A stretch of 6,241 bases of DNA from Cloacimonetes bacterium TCS60 (lineage in GTDB: Bacteria; Cloacimonadota; Cloacimonadia; JGIOTU-2): NCBI GenBank assembly GCA_001577135.1, contig LSCK01000112.1, forward strand, positions 1 to 6,241, read 5' to 3'. Position numbers and translations under genes: made by a program. This document shows positions 1-4,870 of this stretch, piece by piece (positions within the stretch are counted from its first letter, which is position 1; each line of letters opens with the position of its first letter). Below the pieces are notes generated by a model. It ran no database searches. It was not told where the DNA came from and saw nothing but the letters and a program-made list of their open reading frames with translations.

Positions 1-1211
1 AATCAGGAGTTACCCGGGATATTAAATTTCATGATGGAGAATGGAATGATAAGCATTTCACGGTGGTAGATACAGGAGGCCTGGTTCCCAATTCGGATGA
101 TCAAATGGAGCAAAGCATTCTGTCCCAGGCCGCAATCGCTATAGAAAAAGCGGATCTAATTGTGTTCGTTGTCGATAGTAAAGTTGGAGTCGCACCCCTG
201 GATAAACACATCACAAAATTGTTAAGGCCTGTATCTGATCGCATAATCACAGTTGCTAACAAAGTTGATAATGTAAAATCTGAAATGGGAGTTTATGAAT
301 TTCAGGAATTAGGACTAGGTGAGGTTATGGGTATATCTGCCCTTAATGGCCACAATTTTGCTGACTTTCTGGATAAGCTTACAGAAAATCTACCGGAAAT
401 AGAACCCGATGAAGAAGAAGCTAACTACACGGCAATTGCTATTGTAGGCAAACCCAATGTGGGCAAATCATCTCTGGTGAATCAAATAACGGGACAGCAA
501 GCAGTTATTGTAACACAGGAACCCGGTACCACACGGGACTCTGTTCACCTTAACTATTTTTATCAAGACCAAAAATGGCGCCTTATTGATACAGCTGGAT
601 TAAGGAGAAAAAATAAGGTGGATTTTGGAGTGGAATACTTCAGCAACATTAGAAGCATAAGAAGTATAGAAAACTCGGATACCGTTGTTGTTTTGATCGA
701 TGCTACTCAAAAAGTATCAGCTCAGGACAAGAGAATTATTCGTTACGCTAGATCAAAATTTAAGAATATTATACTGGCCATCAACAAATGGGACCTGATT
801 GAAAAGGATGGCAAGACCATGTCCAAATTCATCGATTATTATAAATATCATCTGGATTTTGTCAGTTATGCTCCCCTGGTTTTTATTTCTGCTAAATATG
901 GAACAAAAGTAACAAAGCTGTTGGAAAAGATCATTGAAGTAAGGAAAAATAATTTTGAACGAATAAAAACATCAGATCTAAATAAATTTATTAAGAAAAC
1001 CGTAGCAAAAGTACCACCGCGACATCCTTCCAGAAAACGCGTGAGAGTGTATTATTGCACTCAAGCAGAAGTTGATCCTCCCACCTTTGTTTTTAGCGTT
1101 AATAATCCAAAGCTAATCACAAAGAATTATAAAAGATATTTATTAAATGAAATAAGAAAAGAATATGGCTTTGAAGGTGTAACCCTTAAATTATTTTTCA
1201 AAGAGAGATAG
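1..1211 (+). CDS. der: Ribosome-assembly GTPase Der (EngA), 5' end cut by the window
   Basis: Der is an essential bacterial GTPase with two GTPase domains in tandem and a C-terminal KH-like domain; it acts in 50S ribosomal subunit maturation in the cytoplasm. The reading frame is open from base 3, where SGVTRD (switch I of domain 1) is the first thing visible, so a GTG at base 63 is an internal valine and not the start. Counting residues from that GTG, domain 1 shows DTGG (3-6), NKVD (66-69) and SALNG (92-96). Domain 2 shows the P-loop GKPNVGKS (129-136), TTRDS (156-160), DTAGL (176-180), NKWD (241-244) and SAKYG (276-280). A basic KH-like domain runs from about 300 to 382. About 402 residues are visible against a usual 435-445, so roughly 35-40 residues, including the first P-loop, lie outside the window. 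The stop codon abuts the plsY start. All visible motifs are intact and the family assignment is secure. Confidence 0.97.
   Translation, partial: SGVTRDIKFHDGEWNDKHFTVVDTGGLVPNSDDQMEQSILSQAAIAIEKADLIVFVVDSKVGVAPLDKHITKLLRPVSDRIITVANKVDNVKSEMGVYEFQELGLGEVMGISALNGHNFADFLDKLTENLPEIEPDEEEANYTAIAIVGKPNVGKSSLVNQITGQQAVIVTQEPGTTRDSVHLNYFYQDQKWRLIDTAGLRRKNKVDFGVEYFSNIRSIRSIENSDTVVVLIDATQKVSAQDKRIIRYARSKFKNIILAINKWDLIEKDGKTMSKFIDYYKYHLDFVSYAPLVFISAKYGTKVTKLLEKIIEVRKNNFERIKTSDLNKFIKKTVAKVPPRHPSRKRVRVYYCTQAEVDPPTFVFSVNNPKLITKNYKRYLLNEIRKEYGFEGVTLKLFFKER
1202..1207 (+). promoter_or_regulatory. Ribosome binding site of plsY inside the end of der
   Basis: A purine run AGAGAG lies 4 bases before the plsY ATG and inside the last codons of der. 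It is only a partial match to the Shine-Dalgarno consensus. With the der stop directly against the plsY start, ribosomes ending on der could also restart on plsY. Confidence 0.45.
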
Positions 1212-1817
1212 ATGAAAATAGCAATCAGTTTTATTGTGGCATATTTACTTGGATCCACCCCGTCTGGTTTTATCCTGGGCAAATTACATGATGTAGATAT
1301 TCGGAAACATGGCAGCCACAATATAGGTGCTACAAATACCTTGCGAGTGCTTGGTCCTGTTTCTGGTATAATTTCTCTTCTGTTCGATGTAGCTAAAGGT
1401 TTTTTTGCAGTTTATTTTGCCCGACTTCTGCTGGCAGGATATTCGGGAGGAACTTCTCACATACTTTTAGCCTTAACCGGTTTACTAGCAATCGCTGGCC
1501 ATGTGTTTCCACTGTTTCTCAAATTCAACGGGGGCAAGGGAGTAGCAACGGCAGCAGGTGTTTTTTTCAATCTTCTCCTGATACCTTCAATCATCGCTTT
1601 TGGCATTTTCATCTTAACTTATATTCTCTTTCGATACGTTTCCCTGGCTTCAATCTGTGCCGTAATAGCCCTTTTTATAACCGAATTTATCATAAACCTC
1701 CCAGATTTTGGCGAATGGACTTACCTTGTTTTCTCATTTATTATCATGTTATTGATACTGATTCGACATAAAGGAAATCTACAAAGATTGAAGCAGGGTA
1801 ATGAAAATAAATTATAA
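1212..1817 (+). CDS. plsY: Acyl-phosphate:glycerol-3-phosphate acyltransferase PlsY
   Basis: PlsY is an integral membrane enzyme that moves the acyl group from acyl-phosphate (made by PlsX) onto the sn-1 position of glycerol-3-phosphate, giving lysophosphatidic acid, the first intermediate of phospholipid synthesis. The 201-residue length is normal for the family. The three conserved cytoplasmic loops are visible: GSTPSG (14-19) with RKHGSHNIGATN (31-42), then the glycine-rich NGGKGVAT (106-113) after GHVFP (96-100), and a C-terminal RHKGNLQRLKQG (185-196). Hydrophobic segments lie near residues 1-20, 50-75, 84-102, 115-160 (probably two helices) and 168-184, matching the usual multi-pass layout. 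The ATG at 1212 directly follows the der stop, and the N-terminal helix and first motif leave no room for a later start. plsX is not in the window. der next to plsY is a familiar pairing; in many Firmicutes gpsA follows, whereas here heptose genes do. Confidence 0.97.
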   Translation: MKIAISFIVAYLLGSTPSGFILGKLHDVDIRKHGSHNIGATNTLRVLGPVSGIISLLFDVAKGFFAVYFARLLLAGYSGGTSHILLALTGLLAIAGHVFPLFLKFNGGKGVATAAGVFFNLLLIPSIIAFGIFILTYILFRYVSLASICAVIALFITEFIINLPDFGEWTYLVFSFIIMLLILIRHKGNLQRLKQGNENKL

Positions 1818-1833
1818 TTCAAACTTGAACAAT

Positions 1834-1839
1834 AGGTGA
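1834..1839 (+). promoter_or_regulatory. Ribosome binding site of hldA
   Basis: AGGTGA lies 4 bases before the ATG at 1844, in the 26-bp gap after plsY. It is a good Shine-Dalgarno match and supports the chosen start. No promoter is evident in the gap. Confidence 0.6.
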
Positions 1840-1843
1840 AATT

Positions 1844-2839
1844 ATGAAAACACAAGAAGCAAAAAAAATACTGGATAAATTATCAAATAAAAAAATAATG
1901 GTTATCGGTGACCTTATTCTAGATCAATATATTTTGGGCGATGTGAACAGAATCTCGCCTGAAGCTCCTGTGCAGGTTGTAAAAGTTGACAAGGAAAAAT
2001 TCGGATTAGGCGGAGCAGCTAATGTTTCCAACAACATAAAATCCCTGGGAGCAACCCCTATCGTTGTGGGTTCCGTGGCTAATGATCCGGCTGGGAAACA
2101 GATGAAATCACTTTTCGAGAAAAACGGTATTAACACTGATGGTATATTTACAACAAAAGATAAGCCGACTATTCAGAAAAAAAGAATTATTTCCAGAAAC
2201 CAGCAATTAATCAGGATAGATTACGAAGACACTGAAAACACAAATAATCACCTGCAGCAAAAATTTCTAAAATTTATCAAAAATAAAATAAATGAACTGG
2301 ATGCCATTATTTTTCAAGATTACAATAAAGGACTAATTACAGAGGAATTGATTGAGAGCACGATCAAATTAGCTAATAAACATAAAGTTTTAACCGGAGT
2401 AGATCCTAAGAAGAAGAATTTTTTCTCATTCCGTAATGTTACTCTTTTTAAGCCCAATCGAGCTGAAACTGAAGATAATATGAACACAAAAATATCTAGC
2501 GAAAAAGAACTTATTCCTATTGCTAAAGAGATGATAAAAAAACTTAGCTGCCAACATCTTTTAATCACCCTGGGGGCAGATGGAATGTTTATTTATTCAA
2601 AGGATGGCTCCTCTTCTTCCATACCCACTTTTACACAAGAGGTTTATGATGTAACCGGGGCTGGTGATACGGTAATCAGCACTTTAATGCTGGCTTTAGC
2701 CAGTGGTTGCAGTATCAAAAATGCTGCCATCATTGCCAATCATGCAGCCGGCGTAGTTTGTGGAAAAGTAGGAGCAAAACCAGCCACAAAAGAAGAAATT
2801 CTGGAATCATTTCATAATTGGCATAAGGGGAATAGATGA
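1844..2839 (+). CDS. hldA: D-glycero-beta-D-manno-heptose-7-phosphate kinase (RfaE1/HldA)
   Basis: This PfkB/ribokinase-family sugar kinase phosphorylates D-glycero-D-manno-heptose 7-phosphate at C1, giving the 1,7-bisphosphate, an early step towards ADP-L-glycero-D-manno-heptose for LPS inner core. It matches the N-terminal half of enterobacterial HldE: GDLILDQY (22-29), RISPEAPV (36-43), the sugar-binding GGAANV (56-61), DYNKG (159-163), VDPK (186-189), KPNRAE (203-208), and the nucleotide and catalytic signature DVTGAGDT (269-276) with the catalytic base Asp275. The 331 residues match stand-alone RfaE1 enzymes. RISPEAPV separates this group from generic PfkB kinases. The stop overlaps the hldC start by ATGA, so the partner adenylyltransferase is translated straight after it. 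The gene is lysine-rich with several A7-A8 runs, which suits its AT-rich background. A GDP-heptose pathway kinase (HddA) is unlikely because that enzyme belongs to the GHMP family. Confidence 0.94.
   Translation: MKTQEAKKILDKLSNKKIMVIGDLILDQYILGDVNRISPEAPVQVVKVDKEKFGLGGAANVSNNIKSLGATPIVVGSVANDPAGKQMKSLFEKNGINTDGIFTTKDKPTIQKKRIISRNQQLIRIDYEDTENTNNHLQQKFLKFIKNKINELDAIIFQDYNKGLITEELIESTIKLANKHKVLTGVDPKKKNFFSFRNVTLFKPNRAETEDNMNTKISSEKELIPIAKEMIKKLSCQHLLITLGADGMFIYSKDGSSSSIPTFTQEVYDVTGAGDTVISTLMLALASGCSIKNAAIIANHAAGVVCGKVGAKPATKEEILESFHNWHKGNR
2825..2830 (+). promoter_or_regulatory. Ribosome binding site of hldC inside the end of hldA
   Basis: AAGGGG lies 5 bases before the ATG at 2836, within the last codons of hldA. 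It supports the overlapping start and suggests independent loading of ribosomes as well as coupling through the ATGA overlap. Confidence 0.55.
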
Positions 2840-3300
2840 TCTTAAACTGGAAAGAGATAGAGAAAGTTGTACAAAATATCCATGAGAAAAATGAGAAAAT
2901 TGTTTTCACAAACGGTTGTTTTGATTTAATCCACAGTGGACACATAAAATACTTACAGGAAGCCAAAAATTTGGGGGATTATCTTATTGTAGGATTGAAC
3001 AGTGATAGTTCTGTAAAAAAATTAAAAGGTCCCGACCGTCCGATAAACGCTCAAGCTGATAGAGCAATAGTTTTGAATGCTTTGAAAGCAGTTGATCATG
3101 TTGTGATCTTCAATGAAGAAACTCCCCTACAGCTAATTAAGCTAATTGTACCGGATATTCTTGTGAAAGGTGGGGATTGGAAACCGGAAAATATTGTAGG
3201 AAGCAGAGTTGTTTTGCAAAACGGAGGAAGCGTGAAAAGCCTAAAATTTATTCAGGGAAGATCCACCACAAATCTCATAGAAAAAATCAAACGAAATTAA
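2836..3300 (+). CDS. hldC: D-glycero-beta-D-manno-heptose 1-phosphate adenylyltransferase (RfaE2/HldC)
   Basis: This cytidylyltransferase-like nucleotidyltransferase joins AMP from ATP to heptose 1-phosphate, giving ADP-D-glycero-D-manno-heptose. It corresponds to the C-terminal half of enterobacterial HldE as a separate 154-residue protein, the usual length for RfaE2. Visible motifs are TNGCFDLIHSGH (25-36), which contains the nucleotide-binding HxGH at 33-36, then LNSD (54-57), KGPDRP (64-69), VKGGDW (110-115) and the C-terminal GRSTTNLI (141-148), typical of this family. The ATG overlaps the hldA stop (ATGA), so kinase and adenylyltransferase are probably made in balanced amounts. The intermediate steps need a sedoheptulose 7-phosphate isomerase (GmhA), a C7 phosphatase (GmhB) and usually an epimerase (HldD); none is in the window. 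Other members of the superfamily, such as glycerol-3-phosphate cytidylyltransferase, are less likely given the upstream kinase and GRSTTNLI. Confidence 0.95.
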   Translation: MILNWKEIEKVVQNIHEKNEKIVFTNGCFDLIHSGHIKYLQEAKNLGDYLIVGLNSDSSVKKLKGPDRPINAQADRAIVLNALKAVDHVVIFNEETPLQLIKLIVPDILVKGGDWKPENIVGSRVVLQNGGSVKSLKFIQGRSTTNLIEKIKRN

Positions 3301-3341
3301 GACAACCTACATTAAAGATATAAAACCGAACTTCCCTTTTA
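3301..3341. other. Convergent intergenic gap with no visible terminator
   Basis: These 41 bp separate the stop of hldC from the stop of the small gene on the opposite strand. The sequence is AT-rich. I find no GC-rich stem followed by a T-run on either strand, so transcription from the two sides may end by another mechanism or run into the opposing gene. Confidence 0.5.
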
Positions 3342-3704
3342 CTACTTTTTATTTGATTTGAAAATCCACCAAAGCAGCAAAAGCACAATCGGAATTAAAA
3401 ACAGAAAAATACTATTACTTGAATCCAGTTTAACAGAATACTCTTTCTTTTCCTCGGTAACCTCTGGTTCTTCCTTAGTTTCCTTTGCTTCTGCTGGGGA
3501 TTGAGCAGTAGCTTCAGGTTGTTCTGAAGCGCTTTCAGTAAGCTCCTTCTTTGCTTTCTTGTATTTCATTTTGTACATAGAGAGAGTTTTCCTGCTTTCG
3601 TTGGGAAATGCCTCTCGAAGATTTGAATTTGAACCATAACCTGTTTTAGCTAGTTCCTCGGGATGTTCATCAAACCATTTAAACACTTTTTCCTTTATAG
3701 TCAT
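3342..3704 (-). CDS. Unrecognised small protein: basic helical N-terminal domain, acidic linker, C-terminal membrane anchor
   Basis: I do not recognise this 120-residue protein. Residues 1-53 form a compact, charged, probably all-helical domain; helices are likely around 3-12, 26-32 and 37-52, the last rich in lysine (KMKYKKAKKE, 45-54). The spacing of KVFKWFDEHPE, SNSNLREAFP and SRKTLSMYKMKYKK resembles a small helix-turn-helix domain, but this is a visual impression and not a family match. Residues 55-88 are a low-complexity linker rich in Glu, Ala, Pro and Thr. Residues 98-115 are a single strongly hydrophobic segment with a Trp pair (112-113), followed by the short basic end KSNKK. There is no N-terminal signal peptide, so it looks tail-anchored, with the N-terminal domain in the cytoplasm. 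A perfect GGAGG six bases before the ATG supports the start and argues that the gene is real. It lies 25 bp downstream of add on the same strand. Confidence 0.8.
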   Translation of the reverse strand: MTIKEKVFKWFDEHPEELAKTGYGSNSNLREAFPNESRKTLSMYKMKYKKAKKELTESASEQPEATAQSPAEAKETKEEPEVTEEKKEYSVKLDSSNSIFLFLIPIVLLLLWWIFKSNKK

Positions 3705-3710
3705 TATTTA

Positions 3711-3715
3711 CCTCC
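3711..3715 (-). promoter_or_regulatory. Strong ribosome binding site of the small membrane-anchored gene
   Basis: The minus strand reads GGAGG with six bases to the ATG at 3704. This full Shine-Dalgarno core is one of the two best in the window and decides the start. Its strength contrasts with the weak site in front of add. Confidence 0.75.
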
Positions 3716-3728
3716 GGTATTTTGTAAA

Positions 3729-3734
3729 ATTATA
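3729..3734 (-). promoter_or_regulatory. Possible -10 box upstream of the small gene
   Basis: A perfect TATAAT on the minus strand overlaps the add stop codon. A transcript starting about 7 bases downstream would have a leader of about 18 bases carrying the GGAGG site. No -35 match lies 16-18 bases upstream, and TATAAT is easily met by chance in AT-rich DNA, so this is only a candidate. Confidence 0.2.
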
Positions 3735-4806
3735 ATTTATCATCGTAATCGACTTTTCCATCAGATTGATCGAACTCTTTTTCAATTTGGCCGATTTCAT
3801 CTAAAACTTCAGAAAGAATTAATGATTTGTCTCTATAGGGCAGGAATGAACTCTTGAAACCATTTATTATCAAGTTTTTTATCTTTTCATAATCAAAATT
3901 GAATTCTTTATGAGCAAGCATGTATTCATTTGTCATGGTCGTGTTGGAGACAAGCCGGTTATCCGTATTTAAAGTTACCCTCAAACCCAGGTCATAAAAT
4001 ATGGGAAAGGGGTGTTCCTTAAACGATTTGACCGTATGAGTATCGATATTACTTTTCAAGCATATTTCGATTGGAATTCTATGATCATTTACATAATTTA
4101 GAAGGTCACCATCCTGGATCAATTTAGTACCGTGACCAATACGATGAGCACCGCAATAGTGAATTGCCTGATGGATACTTTCTGAGCCATAGCCTTCACC
4201 TGCGTGGATAGTTATATTGAGATTATTTTTCAGGGCAAGATCAAAGGCTTCCCTGTGTTCAATAGCAGGGAAGTTATACTCCTGGCCTGCCAGATCAAAG
4301 CCAAGCACACCTTTATTCTTGTAAGTAGTGGCAAGACTGGCCAGCCTCAATGAAATTTCCGGGCTCATGTTTCTCATTCCACTAAAGATTAAACCAGTCG
4401 TTATACCAAAATCCTTTTCTGCCTGGGATAATCCATCCAGAACAGCATTTGATACGGTTGTTAGACTCAAACCTTCTTCTGTATGTAAAAGTGGACAAAA
4501 TCTAATCTCGGTGTAGCGAACGTTTTCTTTAGCTGCATCTTCTGCTAATTCATAAGCAGCTCGTCGTAGTCCCTCTTCATTCTGAAGAACTTTTAGGGTG
4601 ATGGAAAATCCTTCTAGATAATCACCTAGATCATCGGCATTTTCTCCTGATATAATTTTTTTTAATTTTTTGGGATCTGTGCTGGGAAGATCTATTTTAA
4701 ATTGTTTTGCTAATTCCAAAATAGTATCAATACGAAGGGAACCATCCAGGTGAACGTGTAGATCGGTCTTGGGTAATCTTTTCAATAATTTTTTTGTAAT
4801 TTTCAT
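3730..4806 (-). CDS. add: Adenosine deaminase-family purine deaminase
   Basis: This zinc-dependent amidohydrolase most likely converts adenosine to inosine and ammonia for purine salvage in the cytoplasm. The full catalytic set is visible: zinc ligands His17 and His19 in DLHVHLDGSL (15-24), His201 with the catalytic acid Glu204 in HAGEG (201-205), His225 in RIGHGT (222-227), and zinc ligand Asp282 in LNTDN (279-283). The 358-residue length is normal. Position 283 is Asn where mammalian enzymes have a second Asp contacting purine N7; NTDNRL occurs in many bacterial members as far as I recall. Related enzymes in this family act on adenine or 6-aminodeoxyfutalosine (menaquinone pathway), so the substrate is not certain. 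The start at 4806 puts the zinc motif at residue 17, as usual. Only a weak purine run precedes it. The gene lies 64 bp downstream of glmM and 25 bp upstream of the small membrane-anchored gene; neither neighbour explains purine salvage. Confidence 0.9.
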   Translation of the reverse strand: MKITKKLLKRLPKTDLHVHLDGSLRIDTILELAKQFKIDLPSTDPKKLKKIISGENADDLGDYLEGFSITLKVLQNEEGLRRAAYELAEDAAKENVRYTEIRFCPLLHTEEGLSLTTVSNAVLDGLSQAEKDFGITTGLIFSGMRNMSPEISLRLASLATTYKNKGVLGFDLAGQEYNFPAIEHREAFDLALKNNLNITIHAGEGYGSESIHQAIHYCGAHRIGHGTKLIQDGDLLNYVNDHRIPIEICLKSNIDTHTVKSFKEHPFPIFYDLGLRVTLNTDNRLVSNTTMTNEYMLAHKEFNFDYEKIKNLIINGFKSSFLPYRDKSLILSEVLDEIGQIEKEFDQSDGKVDYDDKL

Positions 4807-4870
4807 AATTTTTTCTTTCTATATGATTTCATTTTTTTAAATTAATAAATTGGATCGAACAATTGGTGAA

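Noticed and set aside
63..65. GTG as the start of the first gene
   Set aside because: The frame is open upstream to the window edge and encodes SGVTRD, the conserved switch I of Der, so the GTG is an internal valine.
651..668. Near-tandem 9-base duplication in der (RSIRSI)
   Set aside because: The matching region of Der proteins normally has a similar R-x-x-R/K-x-I pattern, so this is a family feature and not a recent duplication.
1818..1829. Short palindrome TTCAA-AC-TTGAA between plsY and hldA as an operator or terminator
   Set aside because: The arms are only 5 bp, AT-rich and without a T-run; this is expected by chance.
1861..1868. A8 run near the start of hldA (with A7 runs at 1889-1895, 2177-2183 and 2536-2542) as a phase-variation switch
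   Set aside because: Runs of seven or eight A/T are frequent throughout this AT-rich, lysine-rich window, including plsY, and all keep the frame intact; nothing marks these as special.
1924..2966. Open frames on the minus strand opposite hldA and hldC (1924-2136, 2320-2568, 2730-2966)
   Set aside because: They lie antisense within well-supported genes, have no recognisable motifs, and their translations look like antisense shadows.
3301..3341. Bidirectional terminator between the convergent blocks
   Set aside because: No stem of useful length or GC content could be found on either strand; only scattered T and A runs are present.
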